Assembly (NCBI GenBank): GCA_963703665.1
Contig: CAVPFB010000003.1
Coordinates: forward strand, 434,001 to 498,000
Length of the DNA: 64,000 nt
Reading direction: 5' to 3'
Origin: AP-15 sp963703665
GTDB taxonomy: Bacteria; Pseudomonadota; Alphaproteobacteria; ATCC43930; CGMCC-115725
Every line of letters begins with the position of its first letter. Within the stretch, counting starts at the first letter, position 1. Of the stretch, positions 18,451 through 27,634 are shown piece after piece. The position numbers and the translations under genes were made by a program. Below the pieces are notes generated by a model that worked only from the letters and a program-made list of their open reading frames with translations, ran no database searches and was not told the DNA's origin.

Positions 18451-19350
18451 ATGCGATCGGGCCGGACCCGGCGCCGGCCGGCGCACAGGCTCTCCGACCT
18501 GTCGATCAACCGCATGGTCCCCAACGTGCTGACCCTGCTGGCGTTGTGCGCCGGCATGACGGCGATGCGGTTCGCGATGAACGGGAATTTCGTCGGCGCC
18601 GTCTTTGCGATCATCGTCGCCGGGGTCTTCGACGGTCTCGACGGGCGCATTGCCCGGCTGCTCAAATCGACCTCGATCTTTGGCGCCGAGCTCGACAGCC
18701 TCTCGGATTTCGTCAGTTTTGGCGTGGCGCCGGCTTCGGTTCTGTATCTTTGGACGATGTCGGAGCTGGGCGGCCTCGGCTGGGCGATCGTGCTGTTTTA
18801 TGCGGTCTGCTGCGCTCTGCGCCTGGCGCGCTTCAACACCGAGATCGGCAGCGATCGTCCGGCTCATGCCTCGCCGTTTTTCACCGGAGCGCCGGCCCCG
18901 GCCGGGGCCGGGCTGGTCATGGTGCCGATGTTTTTGAGCTTCGAATGGGGCGACTGGCTGTTCCGCTCGCCCTATCTGAACGCGGTGACGGTGACCGGGA
19001 CAGCACTGCTGATGGTCAGCACGGTGCCGACCGTGTCGATGAAGCGGCTGCGCATCCCGCATCACCTGGTAATGCCGAGCCTGCTCGGCGTCGGTGTCTT
19101 GGCGGCGTTTGTCACGACCGCGCCGTGGCCGACCTTGACCGCGGTCGGCATCGCCTATGTCGGCTCGATCCCGCTGACGATCCGTGCCTCGCGCCGGCTT
19201 CGTCGCGCCGCCGGAACGCGCCGCAGCGAGAGCGCCGAGGCCACCGCGCCGATGCCGCCTGCCGCCGGTTACCTTTTGGACGAACGCGGCGCGCCCACCG
19301 GCCGGTCGCCAAGATTGACAGAGGGCGCGCACCACCCGACGCTGGGTTAG
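18451..19350 (+). CDS. pssA: CDP-diacylglycerol--serine O-phosphatidyltransferase
   Basis: Makes phosphatidylserine from CDP-diacylglycerol and serine. It has the CDP-alcohol phosphotransferase motif DG-x2-AR-x8-G-x3-D-x3-D, seen as DGLDGRIAR followed by GAELDSLSD (about residues 54-80), with about eight hydrophobic helices. The C-terminus has an unusual 60-residue polar tail. ATG at 18451 has GGAG 8 bp upstream. TTG at 18445 would add two residues. Forms an operon with psd. The last 4 bp overlap the convergent denD. Confidence 0.95.
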   Translation: MRSGRTRRRPAHRLSDLSINRMVPNVLTLLALCAGMTAMRFAMNGNFVGAVFAIIVAGVFDGLDGRIARLLKSTSIFGAELDSLSDFVSFGVAPASVLYLWTMSELGGLGWAIVLFYAVCCALRLARFNTEIGSDRPAHASPFFTGAPAPAGAGLVMVPMFLSFEWGDWLFRSPYLNAVTVTGTALLMVSTVPTVSMKRLRIPHHLVMPSLLGVGVLAAFVTTAPWPTLTAVGIAYVGSIPLTIRASRRLRRAAGTRRSESAEATAPMPPAAGYLLDERGAPTGRSPRLTEGAHHPTLG

Positions 19351-20325
19351 ACCAACATTTTCTGCGTTTCGAGGTCGTCGTCGATGAAGGCTTGGACGGC
19401 TTCGTCGATGCCGGAATCGGCGGTAAAGCCGAGGGCGGCGGCGCGCGGGGCGGCGAGCGCCTGCGGCCAGCCGGCGACAATCGCCTCGATCTGCGGATCG
19501 TGCTGCCAGCGGATACGGGCGTGGGCCGCTGCGCCGCCGGCGCGGCGCACCGCCTCGACCATCTCGCCCACTGCGACCGAAAACCCCGGCAATTGCAATG
19601 ACCGGTTGGCGCCGAACGCGTCCGCAGGCAGTTCATGGGCGCGGTGCAGGGCGGCAACGACCCGGCGCGGCGAGGCCAAGGCCATGACCACAGCCGGCGA
19701 GACCGGGCAGATTGCGTTCTTTCCCGCGAGCGGCTCGCGAATGATCGAGGAGGCGAAGGTCGAGGCGGCGCGGTTGGGCCGGCCCGGTCGCACCACGACG
19801 GTCGGCAGCCGCAGCGCGCGGCCGTCGACAAACCCCTTGCGACTGTAGTCAGTGACCAGCAATTCGCCGATCGCTTTCTGCGTTCCATAGGAAGATTGGG
19901 GTGTCAGCAGGGTGTCGTCGCCGACCGCGGGCGGGAAGCTTGCCGCCATAGACCGCGAGCGAACTGGCAAAGACGAGGCGCGGGCAGTTGCCGAGCGCGC
20001 GGCAGGCGTCGAGCACGGCGCGGGTGCCGTCGAGGTTGACCCGAAGCCCGAGGTCGGTGTCGGCCTCGGCCTGGCCGCTGACCACCGCGGCGAGATGAAA
20101 TACCGCGGCGGCGCCGGGCGCCAACAGCCGGCGCACGGTCTCGGGGTCGGCGATGTCGCCGGTGACCAGTTTGAGCCGCCCGTCTTCCGGCAATGGCAAC
20201 GCCGGCGACGCGTTGTCGAACAGCACCAGCTCGTCGACCGGGCCGAGGCTGCTGCCCCGCTCCAGCAGCAGCATTGCCAGCCGCCGGCCGAGAAAACCGC
20301 AGCCGCCGGTGATGACGATGCGCAT
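19347..20325 (-). CDS. denD: D-erythronate dehydrogenase (DenD-type SDR), +1 frameshift near 19934
   Basis: Oxidises D-erythronate to 2-oxo-tetronate with NAD, the entry step for the adjacent otn genes. The N-terminal half has the Rossmann motif ITGGCGFLGRRLA, VTGDIADPE, FHLAAVVSGQAE and SSLAVYGG. The second half, one base off, continues PPAVGDDTLLTPQSSYGTQK with the catalytic YxxxK, then TVVVRPGRPNRAASTFASSI and a C-terminal EAVQAFIDDD. The length is 3n+1, and deleting one G in 19933-19935 joins the halves. Lies 4 bp after otnI in the same leftward operon. The symbol rests on the otnI/otnK/otnC neighbours. Confidence 0.85.
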
Positions 20326-20328
20326 CGC

Positions 20329-21114
20329 CTACCCTCTTATCCCGTACCGGGCAGCCCAGCTGAGGCCGGCCGTGGTCTCGCCTTTGGGACGGTATTCGCA
20401 GCCGATCCAGCCGGCATAGCCGATCTCGTCCAACAGATCGAACAGGAATGGATAATTGATCTCGCCCACATCGGGTTCGTGCCGGCCGGGGTTGCCGGCG
20501 ATCTGGATATGCGGGTACCGGCCGGCGAGCGCGTGGATATGGTGGGCGAGATCGCCCTCCATGATCTGCACGTGGTAGAGGTCGAGCTGAAGCTGCAGAT
20601 TGGGGTGCCCGACCTGGTCGATGACCGCCATCGCCTGGGTCGTGGTGTTGAGGAAATAGCCGGGGATGTCGCGGTTGTTGATCGGCTCGATGATTACGGC
20701 GACGCCCTCGGCGGCGAGGCGCTCGGCGGCATAGCGCAAATTCGAGGCATAGACGCGCTGGGCCTCGGCACGGTCGCGACCGTGCGGCCACAGCCCGGCC
20801 ATCGCGTGCACGAGCCGGCAATTCGTCGCCTTGGCGTAGACCAGCGCCTGCTCGACCCCGGCACGGAATTCCGGTTCGCGCCCGGGCAAGGCTGCCATGC
20901 CGCGCTCGCCCGCCGCCCAGTCTCCGGGCGGCATGTTGAACAATGCCTGAGTCAGCCCGTTGCGGGTCAGCGCCGCAGCGACGGTTTCGGGCCGCTGGTC
21001 GTAAGCGCCGAGATATTCGACGGCCTTGAAGCCGCATCGAGCGGCGGCGGCGAAGCGGTCGAGAAACCCGACCTCCTGAAAGATGAAGCTGAGGTTGGCG
21101 GCAAATTTCGGCAC
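20329..21114 (-). CDS. otnI: 2-oxo-tetronate isomerase (hydroxypyruvate isomerase family)
   Basis: Interconverts 2-oxo- and 3-oxo-tetronate in catabolism of four-carbon sugar acids. The 261-residue TIM barrel starts KFAANLSFIFQEVGFLDRF, typical of Hyi/OtnI. It carries VIIEPINNRDIPGYFL (metal-binding Glu), LQLDLYHVQIMEGD and the terminal IGCEYRPKGETTAGLSW with the second catalytic Glu. GTG at 21114 has AGGGAGGA about 9 bp upstream. Same operon as denD; divergent from otnK. Confidence 0.92.
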   Translation of the reverse strand: MPKFAANLSFIFQEVGFLDRFAAAARCGFKAVEYLGAYDQRPETVAAALTRNGLTQALFNMPPGDWAAGERGMAALPGREPEFRAGVEQALVYAKATNCRLVHAMAGLWPHGRDRAEAQRVYASNLRYAAERLAAEGVAVIIEPINNRDIPGYFLNTTTQAMAVIDQVGHPNLQLQLDLYHVQIMEGDLAHHIHALAGRYPHIQIAGNPGRHEPDVGEINYPFLFDLLDEIGYAGWIGCEYRPKGETTAGLSWAARYGIRG

Positions 21115-21163
21115 GGGTCGGTCCTCCCTGGAGCAGGATCGAGAGACGGGTCGGTCGGCCCGT

Positions 21164-21192
21164 TTGCGGCCGGCGCGGCGGACCGCTAGTCT
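21164..21192 (+). promoter_or_regulatory. Possible promoter of otnK
   Basis: TTGCGG at 21164 and TAGTCT at 21187 are 17 bp apart in the 137-bp divergent gap between otnI and otnK. Matches are moderate; no operator is obvious. Confidence 0.35.
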
Positions 21193-21251
21193 TTCTCCGC
21201 CCACTGGGGAACGCAAGGCCGCGGAACCGGACAACGCAAGGGAGGCCGCAG

Positions 21252-22541
21252 GTGGCCGTGCTGCTGGGAGCGATCGCCGACGATTTCACCGGCGCCACCG
21301 ATTTGTGCAACACATTGGTGCGGCGCGGCATGCGCACTGTGCAATTGATCGACGTGCCGGGACCGGCAGCGAGCGTTGCTGATGCCGAGGCGGTCGTCAT
21401 CGCGCTGAAGAGCCGCACGGTCCCAGCGGCAGAGGCGATCGAAAAGAGCCTCGCGGCGCTCGCCTGGCTGCAAGCCGCGGGAGCGGAGCAGGTTCTCTTC
21501 AAATACTGCTCGACCTTCGATTCGACCGACGCGGGCAATATCGGGCCGGTCGCCGAGGCGCTGATGGCGGCGCTCGGTGCTGACTTCACCCTGTTCTGCC
21601 CGGCTTTTCCGGAAGCAGGGCGGACGATCTATCGCGGCTATCTGTTCGTCGGCGACGTGCTGCTGTCGGAGTCGGGGATGCGCGACCACCCGCTGACGCC
21701 GATGCGCGACCCCTCGCTGGTGCGGGTGTTGCAGCGCCAGAGCCGCGGCCGGGTCGGGCTGGTGCCGCAGGCCGTCGTCGGCCGCGGCGCCGAGTCCATC
21801 CGCGAGGCGTTCGCGACGCTGCGCCAAGAGGGCTTTGCCCACGCCATCGTCGATGCGATCGCCGACCGCGATCTCGAAGCGATCGGCGAGGCCGCGGCCG
21901 ATTTCAGCTTGATCACCGGCGGCTCGGGGATCGCCCTTGGGCTGCCGGAGAATTTTCGCCGCCGAGGTCTGCTCGGCGACGGCTGCGCTGCCGCCGAGCT
22001 GCCGGCGATATCGGGTGCGGCTGCGGTGTTGTCGGGCTCGTGCTCGACAGCAACCCTGGCGCAGGTGGCCTATATGGAAAAGCGCGCGCCGGCCTTTGCG
22101 ATCGATCCGACAACCGCCGCCGCCGACGATTTGGCGCGGCAGGCGCTCGCCTGGGCGAAGCCGCTGCTGGGTGAGCGGCCGATATTGATCGCGTCGACCG
22201 CACCGCCCGACAAAGTAGCCGAGGTGCAGCGCCGGCTCGGCCGCGAACGCGCCGGGGCGATCGTAGAAGCGACAATGGCAACGATCGCGCGCGGCCTCGT
22301 CGATGGCGGCGTGCGGCGGCTGGCCGTCGCCGGCGGCGAGACCGCGGGGGCGGTGGTGCAGGCGCTCGGCATCACCGGATTGCGCATCGGCCGCCAGATC
22401 GATCCCGGGGTGCCATGGACGATGAGTTTCCCTGGGAGGCCCGGCGAGCCGGCGTTGGCGTTGGCGCTTAAATCCGGCAATTTCGGGGCTTCCGACTTTT
22501 TCTTGCGCGCCTTTTCCGTTCTGGATGGAGGGCCGGGATGA
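21252..22541 (+). CDS. otnK: 3-oxo-tetronate kinase (DUF1537 family)
   Basis: Phosphorylates 3-oxo-tetronate at O4 with ATP. The 429-residue two-domain protein has the DUF1537 N-terminal signature GAIADDFTGATDLCNTLVRR and FKYCSTFDSTDAGNIGPV. Its C-terminal nucleotide-binding part has AVAGGETAGAVVQALG and ALALKSGNFGASDFF. The length is typical. GTG start at 21252 follows a GGGAGG site. Its product is the substrate of OtnC; the otnK-otnC gap holds a repeat element. Confidence 0.94.
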   Translation: MAVLLGAIADDFTGATDLCNTLVRRGMRTVQLIDVPGPAASVADAEAVVIALKSRTVPAAEAIEKSLAALAWLQAAGAEQVLFKYCSTFDSTDAGNIGPVAEALMAALGADFTLFCPAFPEAGRTIYRGYLFVGDVLLSESGMRDHPLTPMRDPSLVRVLQRQSRGRVGLVPQAVVGRGAESIREAFATLRQEGFAHAIVDAIADRDLEAIGEAAADFSLITGGSGIALGLPENFRRRGLLGDGCAAAELPAISGAAAVLSGSCSTATLAQVAYMEKRAPAFAIDPTTAAADDLARQALAWAKPLLGERPILIASTAPPDKVAEVQRRLGRERAGAIVEATMATIARGLVDGGVRRLAVAGGETAGAVVQALGITGLRIGRQIDPGVPWTMSFPGRPGEPALALALKSGNFGASDFFLRAFSVLDGGPG

Positions 22542-22552
22542 CCGACCTCGAC

Positions 22553-22637
22553 TGTCGTTGCGAGCGAAGCGAGGCGATCTCGGGCCATTCGCGGACGCCG
22601 GTCATCGAGATTGCTTCATCGCCTGCGGCTCCACGCA
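22553..22637. repeat. Dispersed inverted repeat (TTGCGAGCGAAGCGAGGCGAT type) between otnK and otnC
   Basis: Left arm TTGCGAGCGAAGCGAGGCGA at 22557 and right arm ATTGCTTCATCGCCTGCGGC with CACGCAATCA face each other about 30 bp apart. This layout is common in alphaproteobacterial intergenic spaces. A related fragment lies at about 32910-32950. It enlarges the otnK-otnC gap to 130 bp. Confidence 0.65.
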
Positions 22638-22671
22638 ATCACAGCCCATTGTTGAGGGAGGGAGCGACGGC

Positions 22672-23292
22672 ATGAGCGACACCAGGGAGCGCGAGGCGAT
22701 CTGCACGATCGGGGCCTCGATCTTTACCCGCGGCCTGACCGCCGGGTCCTCGGGCAATATCAGCGTGCGGACCGACGAGGGTTGGCTGATGACCCCGACC
22801 AACGCCTCGCTCGGCCGGCTCGACCCGGAGCGGCTGTCGAGCCTCGACCGCGACGGACGGCTTGTCTCCGGCGACCCACCGACCAAGGAGAGCTTTCTGC
22901 ACCGGGTCATGTACGAGGAGCGAGCCCAGACCGGTGCGGTCGTGCATCTGCATTCGACACATTCGGTCGCGGTATCCTGCCTCGCCGAGATCGATCCCGC
23001 CGACGTGCTGCCACCGATCACCGCCTATTACGTGATGCGGGTCGGCAGATTGCCGCTCGTCCCCTATTTCCGCCCCGGCGACATGGCGCTGGCCGAGGCG
23101 GTGCGCGGGTTTGCGGGCCGGAACCACGCCATCCTGCTCGCCAATCACGGCCCGGTCGTCGCCGGATCCAACCTCGGGGCCGCAGTCGATGCGATCGAGG
23201 AGCTTGAAGAAACCGCGAAACTCTACCTCTTGCTGCGCGGCGCAAAGACCCGCTATCTGACGCCGGCACAGGTCAGCGAACTGGGGGGATAA
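22672..23292 (+). CDS. otnC: 3-oxo-tetronate 4-phosphate decarboxylase (class II aldolase family)
   Basis: Decarboxylates 3-oxo-tetronate 4-phosphate to dihydroxyacetone phosphate. The 206-residue class II aldolase/adducin fold has SSGNISVR, PTKESFLHRVMYEER, the metal site VVHLHSTHSVAVSC (HxH...H) and LLANHGPVVAG. ATG at 22672 has a GGGAGGGAG ribosome binding site. With OtnK and OtnI it completes conversion of tetronates to a glycolytic intermediate. Confidence 0.93.
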   Translation: MSDTREREAICTIGASIFTRGLTAGSSGNISVRTDEGWLMTPTNASLGRLDPERLSSLDRDGRLVSGDPPTKESFLHRVMYEERAQTGAVVHLHSTHSVAVSCLAEIDPADVLPPITAYYVMRVGRLPLVPYFRPGDMALAEAVRGFAGRNHAILLANHGPVVAGSNLGAAVDAIEELEETAKLYLLLRGAKTRYLTPAQVSELGG

Positions 23293-23370
23293 CGGGGTGC
23301 TGCCGGTGCGAGCGGGGTTCCCCGCCCGCGCCAACCCCCCACGGAGCGAGGCGCCGAACGCCTTCGCTGT

Positions 23371-23913
23371 TCAGGCTCGCATTTCCGCCATAAGTTCTGC
23401 TTTTCGCTCGGCAAGTTCCTTGCCCATGGCTTCGACATCCATCTTGCTTGATTGGAGCTCCGGGAACAGCTCCTCTTCCTCTTCCTTGATGTGCTGCTTC
23501 ACCATTTCGCCTAGAATCCGGATTTTGGCGTTGTAAAGGTCCTCGCCGAGCTCCATCTCTTCGATCTCCGCGATCAGGTTTTTCACGGTCGCATGTTCGA
23601 CGATGGCTTCGTCGATCAGATCATTGTCGCCGCTGGCTTCGCGGGCTTGCGGATAGAAGATCTCTTCTTCGATCCGGGCGTGCACTTCGAGCGCCAGGCA
23701 AATTTTCTCCGCCAGCTCTCCCCTACGTTGATCGCCGTCTTGTAGTTCATTGTACTCATCGAACCATTCTTCGACCTGACGATGATCCTGCTCCAACAGT
23801 TCGAATGCATTTGTGCTTGCTGCGCGCACCTCTTTTTTCGCGGATGAAGCCTTTGCGCGGCTGGATTTCCTGTCGGAGGCCCGGCTGGCCTTTGTCTTCG
23901 CTTGTGTCGCCAT
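23371..23913 (-). CDS. Hemerythrin HHE domain-containing protein
   Basis: A 180-residue protein with a Lys/Arg/Ala/Ser-rich N-terminus (about 35 residues) followed by a hemerythrin four-helix bundle. The iron ligands are visible in EQDHRQVEEWF, EVHARIEEEIFYP, EAIVEHATVKNLI and VKQHIKEEEEELFP. Such proteins bind a di-iron centre and are linked to oxygen or nitrosative/oxidative stress. ATG at 23913 has AAGGA at proper spacing; the longer frame to 24015 is not supported. The basic tail may bind DNA or membranes. Monocistronic. Confidence 0.88.
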   Translation of the reverse strand: MATQAKTKASRASDRKSSRAKASSAKKEVRAASTNAFELLEQDHRQVEEWFDEYNELQDGDQRRGELAEKICLALEVHARIEEEIFYPQAREASGDNDLIDEAIVEHATVKNLIAEIEEMELGEDLYNAKIRILGEMVKQHIKEEEEELFPELQSSKMDVEAMGKELAERKAELMAEMRA

Positions 23914-24058
23914 CGTCCAATCCTTGATGCTGGCAGCGGCGGATGCCGCATCGCTCAAACCGCCGGGAGTGCTGGCCGGTTCCGACAGGCCCATTCGGAC
24001 CGTCGATCTCGGCACGGCGGACGCATTCGACGGCAGGCTGGATTTGGCGATGCCGGCG

Positions 24059-24985
24059 TCAGGGCGGTTCCTGGTCCCGAGGCGCCGCAGGGTCGCCGGC
24101 TGAAATCTCGACGGTGCCGAGCGCGTCGGCGAGACGGTGCGTGGCGCTGCCCGGCCGCAGCGGCTTCGGCTGGCTCGCCGCCGGCGCCCAACCGGTCAGA
24201 AACAGGATCTCGAAGCTCGCCGGAATGCGCCCGTCGGCGAGCCCGAACCGCTCGCGATAGAGCGCCACGGCGCGGGCCAGCGTGCCGCGGCGCAGCGATG
24301 CGCGTCGGCGCGCCGACAGCGCGTTGGTCTCGCCCATCGCGCGCAGGTCGCGGATCAGCGCCAGGACGTCGGGGTAGGTAACGGCGATCGTATCGGCGTC
24401 GGCGACCGGCATGGCAAAGCCGGCGCGCTGCAGCAGAGTGGCGGCATCGCCGAGATCGGCCGTCGGCGACACCCGCGGGCCGGCGCCGCCTTCTTCGGCC
24501 AGCTCGGCCTCGATCAGCGCGATCCGCAGCTCAGCCAGGGTGGTGCCGCCGAGCATCGCTCCGAGAAACAGGCCATCCGGCATCAAAGCCCGGCGCAACT
24601 GGATCAGGGTGCCGGGAAGATCGCCGACCCAATGGAGCGCCAAGGCGCTGACCGCGAGGTCGAAGCTGGCCTTGCCGAAGGGCAGCAGCTCGGGGTCGGC
24701 AGCGACCCGCAGGGCAGGGGCGCGCGCCAGCAAGCCGAGAGCGGGTTCGGCGGCCACGACGCGCTCGATCCCCGGTCGACCGGCCAGCGCCCGTGACAGC
24801 GCCCCATTATGTGAGCCGAGGTCGAGCGCCGCACGAAATCGCCGGTTGACGTCGTCGAGCCGGTCGACGATCCGTGCGGCAACCTCCACATGCAGGAAAT
24901 CGGCGATGAGGCCGCGCGCCGCACGCTCGCGGTGCAGCCGCCAGGCACGCCGGTCGAACAGCGCGGTCGGCTCGGCCGGAATCAT
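24059..24985 (-). CDS. SAM-dependent methyltransferase (NDUFAF5/BioC-like)
   Basis: A class I methyltransferase fold of 308 residues: ALDLGSHNGALSRAL as the SAM-binding motif I, VVAAEPALGLL, and LLPFGKASFDLAVSALALHW (motif with the conserved ALHWV of the NDUFAF5/BioC branch). A terminal region resembles the alphaproteobacterial proteins upstream of comF. It may hydroxylate or methylate a protein, but substrate is unknown. ATG at 24985 overlaps the stop of the GFA gene (ATGA). Confidence 0.8.
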   Translation of the reverse strand: MIPAEPTALFDRRAWRLHRERAARGLIADFLHVEVAARIVDRLDDVNRRFRAALDLGSHNGALSRALAGRPGIERVVAAEPALGLLARAPALRVAADPELLPFGKASFDLAVSALALHWVGDLPGTLIQLRRALMPDGLFLGAMLGGTTLAELRIALIEAELAEEGGAGPRVSPTADLGDAATLLQRAGFAMPVADADTIAVTYPDVLALIRDLRAMGETNALSARRRASLRRGTLARAVALYRERFGLADGRIPASFEILFLTGWAPAASQPKPLRPGSATHRLADALGTVEISAGDPAAPRDQEPP

Positions 24986-25473
24986 CGCAGCGGTCGCCAA
25001 TCCGGCGCTGTCTCGTGGTCGGGGTGCCGACAGCTGACGTATTTACTGGCCCTTTCGGCCGACAAAGAGTCCTCCGTCGTTTCGGCCGGCAAGCTGTCGA
25101 TCCCGTCGAGCCAGCCAATGCGGGCCTCGAAACCGTAATGGCGGACGGGAGGGACATCCTGCGGTCGGTCCAGGCTGCCGAGCGTGACCGCGATCGTCTC
25201 ACCATTGTCGTAGCGAAAGCTCCAGGGCCTTCCGCAGCGGGCGCAGAAGTCGCGATGGGCGAGCGAAGAGCCGGCAAAACTGGCCGGTGTCCCGCGCGTC
25301 CAGGCGAACTCGCCGAGTTGCACCGGAGCGAGCGCGGCGAGCGGCCCGCCGACGCCTTTCTGGCACATCCCGCAGCGGCATAGGTGGACCCGTTTGGGCG
25401 GCACGGTCAGCACGCAGCGGACCGCGCCGCATTGACATCCTCCGGTCGGGATCGGGCGGTTCGGTCGGGCCAT
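24982..25473 (-). CDS. GFA family protein (glutathione-dependent formaldehyde-activating fold)
   Basis: A 163-residue zinc protein with the GFA cysteine pattern: GGCQCGAVRC, CRCGMCQKGVGGP and FCARCGRPWSFRY. Several GFA proteins bind glutathione or related thiols; the actual reaction here is unknown. ATG at 25473 has GAGGAG 7 bp upstream. First gene of a two-gene leftward operon with the methyltransferase, diverging from comF. Confidence 0.88.
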   Translation of the reverse strand: MARPNRPIPTGGCQCGAVRCVLTVPPKRVHLCRCGMCQKGVGGPLAALAPVQLGEFAWTRGTPASFAGSSLAHRDFCARCGRPWSFRYDNGETIAVTLGSLDRPQDVPPVRHYGFEARIGWLDGIDSLPAETTEDSLSAERASKYVSCRHPDHETAPDWRPLR

Positions 25474-25558
25474 CGGGCTCTCCTCGAATGATTGGGCGCT
25501 GCCGTGCCGGGCGCAATCTTCGTTGACGAGCGCGCGCGCGAGCTGATGATGTGCGCCA

Positions 25559-26323
25559 ATGGACACGTCGGCAACACTTCCCGCCCGGGTCTTCGGCCAA
25601 TTGCGGCGGATCGGCCGCGGGCTCGTCGATGTCGTGCTGCCGCCGCGCTGCCTCGCGTGTGGCGGGACTGTCGAGGAGCCGGACGCGCTGTGCGGGCGAT
25701 GCTGGGGCGGGATCACGTTTTTTGGCCCGCCGTGGTGCGCCGGCTGCGGCCTGCCCTTTCCTCACCCGATGGGCGAGGACGCGGTGTGCGCCGACTGCGC
25801 CCGCGAAAGGCGCGCCTGGGACCGGGCGCGGGCGGTCTTGCGCTACGACAAGAACAGCCGCAGGCTGATCCTCGGGTTGAAGCACGCCGACCAGACGCAA
25901 GTGGCGAGCGCGTTCGGCAAGTGGATGCATCGCGCCGGCCGCGAGGTTCTGGATGGCGCCGACCTCGTCGTTCCGGTGCCGCTGCATTGGACCCGACTCG
26001 CTCAGCGTCGCTACAACCAAGCGGCTCTCCTGGCGCATGCGATCCGGGCTGCGGGCGGGCCGCCGGTTGCCGCCGATTGGCTCATCCGCCGTCGCCGCAC
26101 ACCCTCGCAAGGCCATATGGGGCCAGGGGCGCGGGAGCGGAACGTGCGCGGCGCCTTTGCCATGCGGCCGGGTCGCGACATCGCCGGAAAGCGGATTATC
26201 GTGATCGACGACGTATTGACGACCGGAGCCACCGCCGACGAGTGCGCCCGCGTCTTGAAACGCGCCGGGGCGGCGTTTGTCGGCGTGCTGACCCTGGCGC
26301 GCGCGTTGCGGACCGGGGCATAA
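25559..26323 (+). CDS. comF: ComF family protein (double zinc ribbon, phosphoribosyltransferase)
   Basis: A 254-residue protein with an N-terminal zinc ribbon (CLACGGTVEEPDALCGRC, CAGCGLPF, CADCAR) and a type I phosphoribosyltransferase domain ending in the PRPP loop VIDDVLTTGATADEC. Related to competence protein ComF; in Proteobacteria a DNA-uptake or salvage role is inferred only. RRYNQAALLA and RRRTPSQGHMG are conserved in the family. First of the comF-grxC-nitrilase run. Confidence 0.9.
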   Translation: MDTSATLPARVFGQLRRIGRGLVDVVLPPRCLACGGTVEEPDALCGRCWGGITFFGPPWCAGCGLPFPHPMGEDAVCADCARERRAWDRARAVLRYDKNSRRLILGLKHADQTQVASAFGKWMHRAGREVLDGADLVVPVPLHWTRLAQRRYNQAALLAHAIRAAGGPPVAADWLIRRRRTPSQGHMGPGARERNVRGAFAMRPGRDIAGKRIIVIDDVLTTGATADECARVLKRAGAAFVGVLTLARALRTGA

Positions 26324-26362
26324 TCGGTGCACACGAAGGACCGCTTGGGAAGGAGGGCGGCG

Positions 26363-26626
26363 ATGGCCGAGGTCGAGCTCTACACGACGAGGTTTTGCCC
26401 CTACTGCAGCCGCGCCCGCACGCTGCTGCAGCGCAAAGGCGCCGGTTTTGTCGAAATCGACATCAACGACGAGCCGGAGCGGCGCGGCGAGATGGTCCGG
26501 CGCGCCGGTGGGCGCAGCACGGTGCCGCAGATCTTTATCGATGGCGAGCATATCGGCGGCTGCGACGAGCTCGTCGCACTCGACCGCGCCGGCGGGCTCG
26601 ACCCCAAGCTCGGGATTGTGCAATGA
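26363..26626 (+). CDS. grxC: Glutaredoxin 3
   Basis: An 87-residue dithiol glutaredoxin with FCPYCSRA active site (Cys-Pro-Tyr-Cys), the cis-Pro loop TVPQIFIDGEHIGGCDE, and normal length. ATG at 26363 has AAGGAGG 6 bp upstream; an upstream in-frame ATG at 26327 lacks one. Reduces disulfides using glutathione. Stop overlaps the next ATG (ATGA). Confidence 0.95.
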   Translation: MAEVELYTTRFCPYCSRARTLLQRKGAGFVEIDINDEPERRGEMVRRAGGRSTVPQIFIDGEHIGGCDELVALDRAGGLDPKLGIVQ

Positions 26627-27498
26627 GCAGCCCTTTTGTCGCCGCCTGCATTCAATTTACCGCGGGGCCCGATCCCGAGCCGAATTTGCGGGTGGTCGGC
26701 GACATGGTCCGCCGAGCCCGCGACCGTGGGGCCGATCTGATCATGACCCCCGAAGCGACAAATTTTATCGAGAGCGGCCGGCGGCGCCGCGAGAAGGCGC
26801 GTCGCGAAGCCGACGACCCATGGCTCGCCGGCGCGCGAGGTCTGGCGCGCGAGACCGGGGCCTGGCTCCTGCTCGGATCCCTGGTCATCGACCCCGACAG
26901 CGAACCCGGTGCCGCAGCGGGTGAAACCCGGCTCGCCAACCGCTCGTTCCTGATCGACGCGGAGGGTGCCATCGTCGCGCGCTACGACAAGATCCACATG
27001 TTCGACATCGACTTGCCGGGCGGCGAAAGCTATCGAGAGAGCAGCGCCTATCGCCCCGGCGGGCACAGCGTCGTCGCGGAGACGCCGTGGGGCGGTCTCG
27101 GCATCAGCGTGTGCTACGATCTGCGCTTTCCGCACCTCTATCGCGCGCTGGCCCAGGCTGGCGCCGGTTTCCTCACGGTCCCTTCGGTGTTCACCGTGCC
27201 GACCGGCACGGCGCATTGGCACGTGCTGCTGCGGGCGCGGGCGATCGAGAATGGCTGTTTCGTATTCGCCCCGGCGCAATCGGGCGAGCACGCCGCGGGC
27301 CGGCGCAGCTACGGCCATTCCCTGATCGTCGACCCGTGGGGCGAGGTGCTGGCCGACGCCGGCGAAGGCCCCGGCATCGTCAGCGCTCGCATCGACCCGG
27401 CGCGCATCGACGAGGTGCGCCAGATGGTGCCGTCCCTGAACCACGACCGGGCGTTTGCCCAGCCGCATCCCACCGCCCGCCCGCTCGCCGCCGAATAG
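26623..27498 (+). CDS. Carbon-nitrogen hydrolase family protein (Nit1-type amidase)
   Basis: A nitrilase-superfamily amidohydrolase of 291 residues with the catalytic Glu (MTPEATNF), Lys (RYDKIHMFD) and Cys (SVCYDLRFPHLY). The branch and the tight link to glutaredoxin suggest deaminated glutathione amidase, which repairs a glutathione by-product; that assignment is an inference. Coupled to grxC by ATGA. Confidence 0.88.
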   Translation: MSSPFVAACIQFTAGPDPEPNLRVVGDMVRRARDRGADLIMTPEATNFIESGRRRREKARREADDPWLAGARGLARETGAWLLLGSLVIDPDSEPGAAAGETRLANRSFLIDAEGAIVARYDKIHMFDIDLPGGESYRESSAYRPGGHSVVAETPWGGLGISVCYDLRFPHLYRALAQAGAGFLTVPSVFTVPTGTAHWHVLLRARAIENGCFVFAPAQSGEHAAGRRSYGHSLIVDPWGEVLADAGEGPGIVSARIDPARIDEVRQMVPSLNHDRAFAQPHPTARPLAAE

Positions 27499-27555
27499 CG
27501 AGCCCGGCCGTTTGGTTGTACCGCCGGATTTGCCGGCTGCGGGAGCGTTGCAGAT

Positions 27556-27584
27556 TTGACCGCGCTGTCCGGCGTGCTTACATA
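27556..27584 (+). promoter_or_regulatory. Probable promoter of erpA
   Basis: TTGACC (27556) and TACATA (27579), 17 bp apart, 50 bp before the erpA ATG at 27635. No recognisable IscR or RirA box was seen. Confidence 0.4.
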
Positions 27585-27634
27585 GATGCGCCAGAGGTCG
27601 CAGGCGATCCGACAAGCCTTGGAGCGGCGAGAAT

